DNA of 64,000 bases, taken from the NCBI RefSeq assembly GCF_022024115.1, contig NZ_CP091792.1, forward strand, positions 372,001 to 436,000, given 5' to 3'. The notes below the pieces were generated by a model that searched no databases, had not been told where the DNA came from, and saw only the letters and a program-made list of their open reading frames with translations. Made by a program: the position numbers and the translations under genes. Origin of the DNA: Prevotella communis (GTDB lineage Bacteria > Bacteroidota > Bacteroidia > Bacteroidales > Bacteroidaceae). This document shows, in pieces, positions 1 to 8,989 of this stretch (positions are counted from its first letter, which is position 1; each line of letters starts with the position of its first letter).

Positions 1-584
1 ATGGGCACTACGTCACGATGGGTTTCAACGCTTTTGGTGATGAATGTCTTTTTCCATTCAAGGTCGCGGATAATACCATGGCGTTTACGTGAACATAGTC
101 CTGCGGGAAACATCAGGATATGGTTGTCGCCTTGGAATCCTGCTTCTACCATAGCGGGGAAGTCACGACCGTTCTTGCCTGTCTTGTTGATAGGGATGCA
201 GAGTGGCGCCAAGCCTGGCAGGTTCATCAGCAGGTCGTTGACAAGGTATCGGAAGTTGTCGTCGTAATGTTCGCCGATAACTGATCCGATGGCAATACCG
301 TCGATACCTCCTAAAGGGTGATTGCTCACGAATGTGTAACGGCGAGGGTCGTCCTTTGCGGGCAGGTTTTCAATGCCTTTCACCTTGATGGTTACGTTCA
401 GATAGTCAATCGTGGATTTAAGCCATGGGGTGCCTTTTAGGTCGCGTGCATTCCAAAGGTGGAAGTTTATCTGGTCTTCGTGGACAATATGCTTGAGCCA
501 CCAAACCAGAGGACGCGGCACCCAACGGGCTTTTTTGCCCATTTTATCCTTGAGAATCTTGTCTATGTCTATGGTCTTCTCCAT
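1..584 (-). CDS. PlsC-like acyltransferase, partial (possible GlsA)
   Basis: Reads leftwards and runs off the window edge, so only about 194 N-terminal residues are present. Residues 88-95 carry NHPLGGID, a form of the HxxxxD catalytic motif of glycerolipid O-acyltransferases (His about 89). A hydrophobic stretch and an FPAG element (analogous to the EGxR block) follow. The family transfers acyl chains to lysolipid-type substrates at the inner membrane. In Bacteroides the O-acyltransferase GlsA of glycine-lipid synthesis is of this kind; assignment to GlsA is inference from memory of the family, not proven here. The ATG at 584 is chosen because a minus-strand -7 promoter lies 34 bp upstream. 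Confidence 0.75.
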   Translation of the reverse strand, partial: MEKTIDIDKILKDKMGKKARWVPRPLVWWLKHIVHEDQINFHLWNARDLKGTPWLKSTIDYLNVTIKVKGIENLPAKDDPRRYTFVSNHPLGGIDGIAIGSVIGEHYDDNFRYLVNDLLMNLPGLAPLCIPINKTGKNGRDFPAMVEAGFQGDNHILMFPAGLCSRKRHGIIRDLEWKKTFITKSVETHRDVVP

Positions 585-617
585 GACTATGCTTTCACAC
601 TTTTTCAGTATCAACGT

Positions 618-626
618 GCAAAATTA
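618..626 (-). promoter_or_regulatory. -7 promoter element of the acyltransferase
   Basis: TAATTTTGC on the minus strand matches the Bacteroidota TAnnTTTG -7 consensus and lies just upstream of the start at 584. Confidence 0.6.
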
Positions 627-670
627 CGCAAAAACTTTCATTTTCGTCGTTTTTTTTAGATGAAAATTTA

Positions 671-679
671 TAATTTTGC
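671..679 (+). promoter_or_regulatory. distal -7 promoter element, dcw cluster (P1)
   Basis: TAATTTTGC on the plus strand. It would give a leader of about 180 nt before mraZ, running through the GTGGGG boxes. Only a 12-codon ORF (712-750) lies between. It may be a second promoter for the division cluster. Confidence 0.4.
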
Positions 680-792
680 ACATATTAAGGATTTTTATTG
701 TATACAAAAAGATGCACAAAAAGAACGAGATGTGTAATATCGAACAATAAAATGTATAGAAAGAAGAAAATTTTCAGATTTGCGAAAAAAAA

Positions 793-818
793 GTGGGGAA
801 ATGTGGGGGATTGTGGTG
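793..818 (+). promoter_or_regulatory. triple MraZ-type operator
   Basis: GTGGGG at 793-798, GTGGGG at 803-808 and GTGGTG at 813-818 are spaced exactly 10 bp apart (6-bp box plus 4-bp spacer). MraZ proteins of other phyla bind tandem TGGGN/GTGGG repeats upstream of their own gene. The boxes sit immediately upstream of the proximal -7 element, where the -33 element would lie, so binding would be expected to block that promoter. Confidence 0.7.
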
Positions 819-827
819 CAAAATGAT

Positions 828-836
828 TACCTTTGC
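828..836 (+). promoter_or_regulatory. proximal -7 promoter element of mraZ (P2)
   Basis: TACCTTTGC, a perfect -7 match, 29 bp before the mraZ ATG. No TTTG is present at the expected -33 distance; the GTGGGG boxes lie there instead. Confidence 0.7.
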
Positions 837-865
837 ATCCAAACTCTCTAATTAATAATGTTCGT

Positions 866-1315
866 ATGCGATTTTTAGGTAATATAGAAGCCAAGACAGA
901 CGCCAAAGGCCGCATTTTTCTGCCTGCTATCTTCCGTAAGGTGTTGCAGGCTGCAGGCGAAGAGGTGCTCGTGATGCGCAAGGATGTGCATCAACGTTGT
1001 CTTGTGCTCTATCCTGAAAGTACCTGGAATCGCCGTATGGATGCATTGCTGGAAAAAATTAATGAATGGGATGATGTGGGTCAGCAGGTGCTTCGTCAGT
1101 ATGTATCTGAGGCTGAGGTGTTGACGCTTGACGGTAACGGCCGGTTCCTGATACCAAAGCGCTACCTGCAGATGGCTGACATTGAACAGGGGGTGAGGTT
1201 CATAGGCATCAATGATGCTATCGAGATATGGGCTGTGGAGAAAACACAACAGCCATTCTTGCCGCAAGAGGAGTTTGCGGAGAAACTGAAGGCGATAATG
1301 ACAGTAACCCCTTGA
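866..1315 (+). CDS. mraZ: transcriptional regulator MraZ
   Basis: 149 aa, the usual length for MraZ. It has two SpoVT/AbrB-like swapped-hairpin repeats: an N-terminal one with DAKGRIFLPA (residues about 12-21) and a second with DGNGRFLIP around residue 90. MraZ is a ring-forming DNA-binding protein that represses the division and cell-wall cluster it heads. The ATG at 866 is preferred to the upstream TTG at 833, because that TTG is part of the -7 promoter element. Stop is 3 bp before rsmH, so the two are cotranscribed. Confidence 0.93.
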   Translation: MRFLGNIEAKTDAKGRIFLPAIFRKVLQAAGEEVLVMRKDVHQRCLVLYPESTWNRRMDALLEKINEWDDVGQQVLRQYVSEAEVLTLDGNGRFLIPKRYLQMADIEQGVRFIGINDAIEIWAVEKTQQPFLPQEEFAEKLKAIMTVTP

Positions 1316-1318
1316 CGA

Positions 1319-2233
1319 ATGATTAAGACAGCTGAGACATATCACGTTCCTGTTCTTTTGGCAGAAAGCGTTGACGGGCTGGCAATCCAGCCCGATAGCA
1401 TTTTAGTAGATGTTACCTTTGGCGGTGGCGGGCATTCCCGCGAAATACTCCGTCGCCTAGGGGAAAAAGGTCATCTGTATAGCTTTGATCAGGATGCTGA
1501 TGCGGAGCAGAATATTGTGGATGACGACCGTTTTACTTTCATCAGAAGTAACTTCCGCTACCTGAAGAACTGGATGCGCTATTATGAGGTGGATGGCATC
1601 GATGGCCTGCTGGCTGATTTGGGGGTTTCCTCTCATCACTTCGACGACGAGACGCGTGGCTTCTCGTTTCGTTTTGATGCGCCACTGGATATGAGAATGA
1701 ATAAACGGGCAGGAATGACTGCTGCTGACATACTGAATAACTATACAGAAGAACAACTGGCTGATATCTTCTATCTCTATGGGGAACTGAAGAATGCACG
1801 CAAGGTGGCTTCTGTCATTGTGAAGGCAAGGCAGGAGATATCCATACAGACTACTGGACAACTTCTGGAACTGACGGATAAGCTGTTCCCAAGGGAGCGT
1901 GAGAAGAAGGAAGTGACAAAGCTGTTCCAGGCCTTGAGAATAGAAGTGAATCATGAGATGGATGCTCTGCGTGAGATGCTTTCAGGCGCCTGTCAGCTGT
2001 TGAAGCCCGGAGGTCGGTTGAGTGTCATAACCTATCACTCGCTGGAGGACCGAATCGTGAAAAACGTGATGCGTGCAGGTAATGCTGAAGGAAAGGTTGA
2101 ACAGGACTTTTTCGGAAGGGTAAAATCGCCGTTACACCTTATTAATAATAGGGTGATTACGGCCTCGGAAGAGGAGTTGGAGGCTAACCCGCGCAGCCGT
2201 AGTGCGAAGCTGAGAATTGCAGAAAAAGTATAA
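1319..2233 (+). CDS. rsmH: 16S rRNA (cytosine(1402)-N(4))-methyltransferase RsmH (MraW)
   Basis: 304 aa. The N-terminal SAM-binding motif is VDVTFGGGGHS (residues about 30-40), followed by the typical DLGVSSHHFD and RGFSFRFD blocks and a C-terminal ITYHSLEDRIVK. It methylates C1402 of 16S rRNA in the decoding centre. Position directly after mraZ is the standard dcw order. Length and motifs are complete. Confidence 0.96.
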   Translation: MIKTAETYHVPVLLAESVDGLAIQPDSILVDVTFGGGGHSREILRRLGEKGHLYSFDQDADAEQNIVDDDRFTFIRSNFRYLKNWMRYYEVDGIDGLLADLGVSSHHFDDETRGFSFRFDAPLDMRMNKRAGMTAADILNNYTEEQLADIFYLYGELKNARKVASVIVKARQEISIQTTGQLLELTDKLFPREREKKEVTKLFQALRIEVNHEMDALREMLSGACQLLKPGGRLSVITYHSLEDRIVKNVMRAGNAEGKVEQDFFGRVKSPLHLINNRVITASEEELEANPRSRSAKLRIAEKV

Positions 2234-2236
2234 CGA

Positions 2237-2749
2237 ATGAAAACAGACGAGAATAACGAAATTGAGATGATTGTCGAGGCTGGTGCTGAGCCAGAGCGAA
2301 TGGATCCTGTGGTGTCTGGGAAGGATGCTGCAACAGAGGCTGTTGGTTCGCAAAGTCAGGCTGAGAAGCCTGCGATGGCTTTGAAACGTATCAAGGAGTC
2401 GACAAGCGAGGATGACGAGACACCAGTAGGTGCGCTTACCCTGAAACAGATTCTGGGTGGCGACTACCTGTTTGCGATGGTTCGTCATCATGTCATCCTG
2501 ATTCTGTTCGTCGTGTTCTTCTTCGTGTTTTATATTGGTGTTCGCTATCAGTGCGAGCAGGATGTGCTGGAGATTAATCTGTTGGAGAAAGACCTGGTGG
2601 ATGCAAAATACAGAGCACTCTCCAGTTCCAGTAACCTGACAGAGTTGTGCCGTCAGAGTAATGTACTGAGGGTGCTGCACGAGAATCAGGATACACTGTT
2701 GCATCTGAGTGACCAACCTCCCTATATTATTGAAGTGCCGGAAGATTGA
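2237..2749 (+). CDS. FtsL-like division protein
   Basis: 170 aa, starting 3 bp after rsmH. A charged cytoplasmic N-terminus of about 85 residues precedes one transmembrane helix (residues about 88-107, rich in V, I, L and F) and a short periplasmic coiled-coil-like tail. Sequence is poorly conserved; the call rests on topology and on the position between rsmH and ftsI, where FtsL sits in dcw clusters. FtsL joins FtsQ and FtsB in the septal complex. The long N-terminal tail is typical of Bacteroidales versions. Confidence 0.8.
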   Translation: MKTDENNEIEMIVEAGAEPERMDPVVSGKDAATEAVGSQSQAEKPAMALKRIKESTSEDDETPVGALTLKQILGGDYLFAMVRHHVILILFVVFFFVFYIGVRYQCEQDVLEINLLEKDLVDAKYRALSSSSNLTELCRQSNVLRVLHENQDTLLHLSDQPPYIIEVPED

Positions 2750-2762
2750 GACGTGATGGGTT

Positions 2763-4892
2763 ATGAGTAAGTTTAAGAGTGAGAAAGTTTTACCGCGCTA
2801 TCTGGCTGTTGCCGTGCTGCTGACACTTATTGGTGTCGCAGTCATTGTCAAGGCTGGTTATACGATGACTGCAAAGAAATCGTATTGGGAGACCGTGGCC
2901 AACAGACAGAAGAGTGATAGTGACAGCGTACGTCCCAATCGTGGAAATATTCTGAGCTGTGATGGTCAGTTGCTGGCCAGCAGTATTCCTGAATACAAGA
3001 TCTTCATGGACTATCAGGCAGGCGGAAATGCTGATACGGTGTGGGTGCGTAAGCGCGACAGTATCTGGTATGCCGACTTGGATAGTCTTTGCAGAGGATT
3101 GAACGTGATCTTCCCGGAACGCTCGGCAGAGGAGTTCAAGGCACGTTTGGAGGAAGGCAAGCACAAAATTATGAGAAACGGATCGGAGGGCGCCCGCCAC
3201 TGGGCTGTCTGGCCGAAACGTATCAGTTATAATACATACTGCGAGGTGAAGCAGTTGCCATTCTTTAATTTACCTTCAAACAAGGGTGGTTTCCATGCTG
3301 AGTCTTTTGAAGCTCGTCGACGTCCGTTTGGCTCGTTGGCAGAGCGTACCATTGGTGATATACGCAGTTTTGAGGGTGGAAAGGATACTGCGCGTTTTGG
3401 TATCGAACTCTCTTACGACTCCCTGCTTCGTGGTAAGTATGGCATAGAGCGCAAGCAGAAGGTGCTGAACAAGGTGGTACCCTTCACGTTGACTCCTGCC
3501 GTTGATGGTACTGATGTGGTGACAACCATTGACGTCGGTATGCAGGACTTGGCAGAACAGGCGCTTATCGAAGGTTTGAAGAAATGGGATGCTTCCATGG
3601 GTGTGACAATCCTGATGGAGGTGAAGACTGGCGATATCAAGGCTATCGTTAATATGCGCCGTGCGGAGAATGGTCAGTATTATGAACGTTTCAACGATGC
3701 TATCAGCTATCGTTGCGAGCCGGGATCGGTGTTCAAGGTGGCTTCTTTCCTGGTGGCACTGGATGATGGTGTGGTAGATACGAGTTATGTCATACATACA
3801 GGATGCGGTATCTTGAATATGCATGGCGCTAAGATGAAGGATCATAACTGGCATCGTGGCGGTTATGGTGATATTAATGTGGCTCGTGCATTGGAGGTGA
3901 GTAGTAATATAGGCGTGAGTTATGTGATTGACCATTATTATGGCTCTAACCCAAGAAAATATGTGGAGGGACTCTATCGTGTAGGTATCGGACAGGATTT
4001 GAAACTTCCTATCGTGGGTTATCTGCCTCCAAAAATCCGTATGCCGGATACAAAGACATCTAACAGGGCGCTCTATTGGAGTAAGACAACGCTGCCTTGG
4101 ATGAGTATTGGTTACGAGACGCAGATTGCACCGATCAATACGGTGACTTTCTATAATGCCATTGCAAATAATGGTAAGATGATGCGCCCTCGTTTCGTGA
4201 AGGGATTCATGAGGGAAGGCCAGATGATAGCGGAAACACAGCCAGAGGTTATCAAGGAACAGATTGCAAAGCCGTCGACGATTAAGACCATGCAGACGGT
4301 GCTGCGTCATGTGGTTAGTCAGGGCTTAGGTAAAAAGGCTGGCTCGCATTCGTTCCAGGTATCAGGTAAGACTGGTACGGCTCAGGTGGCAAAGGCGGGT
4401 GGCTATAAGACAGGCACTACGGAATACTGGTTGTCGTTCTGTGGCTATTTCCCCTCAGATAATCCACAGTACACCTGTATCGTGTGTATCAAGAAAATGG
4501 GTCTGCCTGCCTCTGGTGGCTTGATGTCGGGTGGTATCTTCCATCATATCTCAGAGGGTGTGATGGCCAAGAGTCTGAAGCTGAGTGTGACTGATGCCCG
4601 TGACTCAACATCGGTGCTGATTCCCAGTGTATTGAAGGGCGATAATAATGCTGCCGGCTATGTGTTGCGCCAATTGGGCGTGAATACGTCTAAGGTGTCA
4701 ATGGCCTCGGTAGATGTGAAGGCTGGAAAGATGCCTGATGTGACGGGTATGGGTGCGCGCGATGCCGTGTATCAGCTGGAACGTCTGGGCGTGAAGGTGA
4801 AACTGAGCGGAAAGGGTTTTGTGGCTCGCCAGAGTATTGCACCTGGAACCACCCTTCAGACTGGTATGTCATGTATGTTGGAACTTAAATAA
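2763..4892 (+). CDS. ftsI: penicillin-binding protein FtsI (PBP3-like transpeptidase) with PASTA domain
   Basis: 709 aa. One N-terminal transmembrane helix (residues about 12-32), a PBP dimerisation domain, then the transpeptidase domain with SVFK (Ser322 nucleophile), SSN near residue 380 and KTGTA at about 536. A single PASTA domain occupies residues about 655-709 (MPDVTG...). Septal peptidoglycan cross-linking enzyme, partner of FtsW encoded 4 kb downstream. A C-terminal PASTA domain is common in Bacteroidota FtsI. Start ATG at 2763 directly precedes the basic N-terminus. Confidence 0.95.
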   Translation: MSKFKSEKVLPRYLAVAVLLTLIGVAVIVKAGYTMTAKKSYWETVANRQKSDSDSVRPNRGNILSCDGQLLASSIPEYKIFMDYQAGGNADTVWVRKRDSIWYADLDSLCRGLNVIFPERSAEEFKARLEEGKHKIMRNGSEGARHWAVWPKRISYNTYCEVKQLPFFNLPSNKGGFHAESFEARRRPFGSLAERTIGDIRSFEGGKDTARFGIELSYDSLLRGKYGIERKQKVLNKVVPFTLTPAVDGTDVVTTIDVGMQDLAEQALIEGLKKWDASMGVTILMEVKTGDIKAIVNMRRAENGQYYERFNDAISYRCEPGSVFKVASFLVALDDGVVDTSYVIHTGCGILNMHGAKMKDHNWHRGGYGDINVARALEVSSNIGVSYVIDHYYGSNPRKYVEGLYRVGIGQDLKLPIVGYLPPKIRMPDTKTSNRALYWSKTTLPWMSIGYETQIAPINTVTFYNAIANNGKMMRPRFVKGFMREGQMIAETQPEVIKEQIAKPSTIKTMQTVLRHVVSQGLGKKAGSHSFQVSGKTGTAQVAKAGGYKTGTTEYWLSFCGYFPSDNPQYTCIVCIKKMGLPASGGLMSGGIFHHISEGVMAKSLKLSVTDARDSTSVLIPSVLKGDNNAAGYVLRQLGVNTSKVSMASVDVKAGKMPDVTGMGARDAVYQLERLGVKVKLSGKGFVARQSIAPGTTLQTGMSCMLELK

Positions 4893-4901
4893 TAATTAAA
4901 T

Positions 4902-6356
4902 ATGATACTTGAAGAACTATTAAAGAATATTGAAGTCAAAAGCATCGCCGGATCTACGGATGTAGATATCAAGGATGTTGATATTGACTCAAGAAAAGTT
5001 GCAGCAGGACATCTGTTTGTGGCTATTAAAGGCACACAGACAGATGGTCATCAGTATATCCAAAAAGCTATTGAGCTGGGAGCATCTGCTATCTTGTGTG
5101 AAGATATGCCAGATGAGCGTCAGCCACAGGTATGCTATGTACAGGTGGCCTCAACGGAGGCCGTGGTTGGCCAGGTGGCAACCACCTTCCATGGTGACCC
5201 AACGTCGAAACTGAAGTTGGTCGGTGTTACGGGAACCAATGGCAAGACCACCATCGCCACCTTATTATATAATATGTTCCGCAAACTGGGTTATAAGTGC
5301 GGACTGCTCTCAACGGTATGCAACTATATCGAGGGTGAGCCTGTGCCTGCCAGTCATACAACACCAGATCCTATTGAGTTGAATAACTTGCTTCACCGAA
5401 TGGTAGATGCAGGTTGTCAGTATGTCTTCATGGAGTGCTCCAGTCATGCCATTGCCCAGAAGCGTATTGGCGGACTGACATTTGCAGGTGGTATCTTCAC
5501 GAATCTGACTCGTGACCATCTGGATTATCATAAGACGGTAGAGAACTACCGTGATGCGAAGAAGGCTTTCTTTGATATGTTGCCAAAGGGCGCTTTTGCT
5601 ATCACCAATGCTGACGATAAGAATGGCATGTTTATGGTGCAGAACACCAAGGCTACCGTGAAGACCTATAGCATCCGTACGATGGCCGACTTCAAGGCAC
5701 GTATCATAGAGTGTCATTTCGAAGGTATGTATCTGGAAGTTGATGGCCATGAGGTAGGTGTACAGTTTATTGGTAAGTTTAATGTAAGCAACCTGCTTGC
5801 TGTCTATGGCGCCGCTGTGATGCTGGGTGAGAAACCAGAGGAGATACTCTTGGTGCTCAGCACGTTGAAGAGTGTGGCAGGTCGTTTGGAACCAATCCAT
5901 TCGCCAGAGGGTTATACGGCTGTCGTTGACTATGCTCATACGCCTGATGCATTGGAGAACGTGCTGAAGGCCATTCATGAAGTGTTGGATGGTAAGGAAG
6001 GAAAGATCATCACCGTCTGTGGCGCTGGTGGCAATCGTGACAAGGGTAAGCGTCCGCTGATGGCTCAAGAGGCTGTCAAGCAGAGTGACCGTGTTATCAT
6101 CACAAGTGACAACCCCCGTTTCGAGGAACCACAGGATATCATCAATGATATGTTGGCCGGACTGGATTCGAAGCAGATGAAGAAGGTGGTGAGTATTGTT
6201 GACCGTAAGGAGGCTATCCGTACGGCTTGTATGCTGGCTCAGAAAGGCGATGTGATCCTGATTGCTGGTAAGGGCCATGAGGACTATCAGGAAATCAAGG
6301 GCGTGAAGCACCATTTTGATGACCGTGAGGTGGTAAAGGAAATCTTTGAGGCATAA
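4902..6356 (+). CDS. murE: UDP-N-acetylmuramoyl-L-alanyl-D-glutamate ligase MurE
   Basis: 484 aa, full length. ATP-binding GTNGKTT with Lys about 115 and a C-terminal DNPR motif at residues about 403-406. DNPR is the signature of meso-diaminopimelate-adding MurE, as opposed to lysine-adding enzymes. It adds the third stem-peptide residue in the cytoplasm. It lies 9 bp downstream of ftsI in the same transcript. Confidence 0.96.
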   Translation: MILEELLKNIEVKSIAGSTDVDIKDVDIDSRKVAAGHLFVAIKGTQTDGHQYIQKAIELGASAILCEDMPDERQPQVCYVQVASTEAVVGQVATTFHGDPTSKLKLVGVTGTNGKTTIATLLYNMFRKLGYKCGLLSTVCNYIEGEPVPASHTTPDPIELNNLLHRMVDAGCQYVFMECSSHAIAQKRIGGLTFAGGIFTNLTRDHLDYHKTVENYRDAKKAFFDMLPKGAFAITNADDKNGMFMVQNTKATVKTYSIRTMADFKARIIECHFEGMYLEVDGHEVGVQFIGKFNVSNLLAVYGAAVMLGEKPEEILLVLSTLKSVAGRLEPIHSPEGYTAVVDYAHTPDALENVLKAIHEVLDGKEGKIITVCGAGGNRDKGKRPLMAQEAVKQSDRVIITSDNPRFEEPQDIINDMLAGLDSKQMKKVVSIVDRKEAIRTACMLAQKGDVILIAGKGHEDYQEIKGVKHHFDDREVVKEIFEA

Positions 6357-6387
6357 GAAGTTTATTGTAACGTAAAAAATAGAGAAT

Positions 6388-7659
6388 ATGCTATACTATC
6401 TGTTCAGATTCTTAGAGCAATACAATATTCCAGGAAGTCACCTGTGGAGTTATATCTCTTTCCGTGCCCTTCTGGCTTTGATTTTCTCTCTGGTTATCTC
6501 TGCCTGGTTTGGTGAGTTCTTCATCAAATGGATGAAGCGTCGCAAGATTTTCGAGACTGAGCGTGATCCGTCTATCGATCCCTTTGGCGTCGAGAAGAAA
6601 GGTGTGCCCACAATGGGTGGCCTCATTATCATTGTCAGTATTCTGGTGCCTGTACTCCTGTTAGGTCGTATCCGTAACATCTATCTGATTCTGATGGTGG
6701 TCACCACGATATGGCTGGGATTCCTCGGCTTCATGGATGACTATATCAAGATATTCCGTCGGAACAAAGAAGGTTTGAAGGGAAAATATAAGATTGTGGG
6801 ACAGGTGTCTATCGGATTCATTGTTGGTATTGTGCTCTATCTGAGTCCTGACGTGGTGATGCGCGAGAATGTAAGTGTACCGCAGCAGAACAGAACGGAA
6901 GTGGTGAAGCATGAATCTGTGGCCCATAAGTCCTTGAAGACAACGATACCATTTATAAAACACCATAACCTGAGTTACTCTGACGTGATGTCGTTTGTAG
7001 GAAAGCACAAGGTGGCTGCAGGATGGATTGTCTTCGTCCTGATGACTATTCTTGTGGTGACGGCAGTGTCGAATGGTGCCAATTTGAATGATGGTATGGA
7101 TGGTATGTGTGCTGGAAACTCAGCTGTTATAGGTGCCGTCTTAGGTATATTGGCCTATATATCGTCGCATATAGGATTTGCCTCTTATTTCGACATCATG
7201 TATATCCCTCATAGTGAGGAACTGGTAGTGTTCTTGAGTGCCTTTGTCGGTGCGATGGTAGGTTTCCTTTGGTATAATGCCTTCCCTGCACAGATTTTCA
7301 TGGGCGACACCGGTTCTTTGACTATTGGTGGTGTTATCGGTGTGGGTGCTGTGATTATCCACAAGGAGTTGATGTTGCCAATCTTATGTGGCATCTTCTT
7401 CGTGGAAAGCCTGAGTGTTATCATCCAGACCCAGTGGTTTAAGTTCATGAAGAAAAAAGGACAGCGTGTGCGCGTGTTCCGTGCAACGCCTATTCACGAT
7501 ACGTTCAGAAAACTCGACTCACAGCTTGATTCAACGTCGCGTTATATTCTGAAAGGTTGGCCACACCGTCCTTTTCACGAGTCGAAAATCACTATCCGCT
7601 TCTGGATAACAACCATTATCCTGGCGGCATTGACTATTATAACATTGAAGATACGATGA
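6388..7659 (+). CDS. mraY: phospho-N-acetylmuramoyl-pentapeptide-transferase MraY
   Basis: 423 aa polytopic membrane protein. It carries the Mg-binding FMDDYIK region (residues about 111-117), NLNDGMDG and FMGDTGSLTIGG motifs, which mark the active site that forms lipid I from undecaprenyl phosphate. Longer than E. coli MraY (360 aa) because of an extra segment of about 60 residues after the fourth helix (residues about 155-210), as in other Bacteroidota. Its TGA overlaps the murD ATG (ATGA). Confidence 0.95.
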   Translation: MLYYLFRFLEQYNIPGSHLWSYISFRALLALIFSLVISAWFGEFFIKWMKRRKIFETERDPSIDPFGVEKKGVPTMGGLIIIVSILVPVLLLGRIRNIYLILMVVTTIWLGFLGFMDDYIKIFRRNKEGLKGKYKIVGQVSIGFIVGIVLYLSPDVVMRENVSVPQQNRTEVVKHESVAHKSLKTTIPFIKHHNLSYSDVMSFVGKHKVAAGWIVFVLMTILVVTAVSNGANLNDGMDGMCAGNSAVIGAVLGILAYISSHIGFASYFDIMYIPHSEELVVFLSAFVGAMVGFLWYNAFPAQIFMGDTGSLTIGGVIGVGAVIIHKELMLPILCGIFFVESLSVIIQTQWFKFMKKKGQRVRVFRATPIHDTFRKLDSQLDSTSRYILKGWPHRPFHESKITIRFWITTIILAALTIITLKIR

Positions 7660-8987
7660 AAAGAATTGTAGTTTTAGGAGCAGGTGAGAGTGGTGCCGGA
7701 GCAGCTATTCTGGCGAAGAAAGAGGGTTTTGACGTGTTTGTTTCAGACATGTCGAAGATAGCCCCGCGCTATAAGCAGATGCTTGACGACCACCAGATTG
7801 TTTGGGAAGAGGGACAGCATACGGAGTCGCTGATTCTGAATGCCGATGAGATTATCAAGAGTCCTGGTATCCCCGAGACGGCTCCTATGGTTAAGAAGGC
7901 TGTAGAGAAGGGTATTGGCATTATCAGCGAGATTGAGTTTGCTGGTCGCTATACCAATTCGAAGATGATTTGTATCACGGGTTCAAATGGTAAGACAACA
8001 ACGACCTCGCTGGTCTATCATATTTTCAAGAAGGCTGGCTACGATGCCGGTCTGGCTGGCAATATCGGAAACTCGTTGGCTCTGCAGGTGGCAGAGGATC
8101 CGCATGAGTATTATATCATCGAACTGTCTTCGTTCCAGTTGGACAATATGTATGAGTTCCATGCTAATATTGCTATTCTGCTCAACATCACGCCCGACCA
8201 TCTGGATCGCTATAATTTTGAGATGCAGAACTATGTGGATGCCAAGATGCGTATCATCCAGAATCAGACACCTGACGATGCCTTCATCTACTGGAATGAT
8301 GATCCCATCATCCAGCGTGAGTTGCGGAAATATGACATCCAGGCTATTCAGTATCCGTTCTCTGAGCTGAAGGAGAAAGGCTCTATCGGTTATATCTCTG
8401 AGGGAGAATACACCATTGAACAGCCGGAACCGTTTAACATGGAGCAGGAACAGCTGAGTCTGACGGGACGTCATAATATCTATAACTCGCTGGCTGCAGG
8501 TATTGCTGGTGATATCGCAGGTATCAAGAAGGATATCATCCGCCAGTCACTCAGTGACTTCCCCGGAGTGGAACACCGTCTGGAGAAAGTTGCTACTGTG
8601 CGTGGCGTTCATTATGTGAACGATTCCAAGGCTACGAATGTGGATGCCTGCTGGTATGCACTCGACTCCATGAAAACCAAGGTGGTGCTGATTGTAGGTG
8701 GTAAGGATAAGGGAAATGACTATGATCCCATCAAACCGCTCATCCGCGAGAAATGTTCTGCATTGGTATATCTTGGAGCTGACAATAAGAAACTGCACGA
8801 TAACTTCGATGCGCTCGGCCTTCCCGTTCGTGATACGCACTCAATGAAGGAGTGTGTGGAAGCTTGCTATGAGTTGGCCAGCCCTGGTGAGACAGTACTC
8901 CTGTCACCGTGTTGCGCATCGTTCGACCTCTTTAAGAATATGGAGGATCGTGGAGAGCAATTCAAGGAATTGGTAAGAAATCTATAG
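7656..8987 (+). CDS. murD: UDP-N-acetylmuramoylalanine--D-glutamate ligase MurD
   Basis: 443 aa from ATG 7656. The open frame extends upstream into mraY, but the conserved N-terminus MKRIVVLGAGESG and the ATGA overlap with mraY fix this start. The ATP-binding loop is GSNGKTTT (Lys about 113). The enzyme adds D-glutamate to UDP-MurNAc-Ala. Translational coupling to mraY is expected from the overlap. Confidence 0.95.
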   Translation: MKRIVVLGAGESGAGAAILAKKEGFDVFVSDMSKIAPRYKQMLDDHQIVWEEGQHTESLILNADEIIKSPGIPETAPMVKKAVEKGIGIISEIEFAGRYTNSKMICITGSNGKTTTTSLVYHIFKKAGYDAGLAGNIGNSLALQVAEDPHEYYIIELSSFQLDNMYEFHANIAILLNITPDHLDRYNFEMQNYVDAKMRIIQNQTPDDAFIYWNDDPIIQRELRKYDIQAIQYPFSELKEKGSIGYISEGEYTIEQPEPFNMEQEQLSLTGRHNIYNSLAAGIAGDIAGIKKDIIRQSLSDFPGVEHRLEKVATVRGVHYVNDSKATNVDACWYALDSMKTKVVLIVGGKDKGNDYDPIKPLIREKCSALVYLGADNKKLHDNFDALGLPVRDTHSMKECVEACYELASPGETVLLSPCCASFDLFKNMEDRGEQFKELVRNL

Positions 8988-8989
8988 GA

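Noticed and set aside
712..750. 12-codon ORF in the mraZ leader as an attenuator peptide
   Set aside because: No paired terminator/antiterminator stems were visible and the peptide shows no run of regulatory codons.
833..865. Extended mraZ start at TTG 833
   Set aside because: The TTG is part of the -7 element, so it would not be in the transcript.
3276..4310. A 344-codon minus-strand frame opposite ftsI
   Set aside because: Shadow of a well-conserved penicillin-binding protein; His/Thr-rich low-complexity translation and no promoter.
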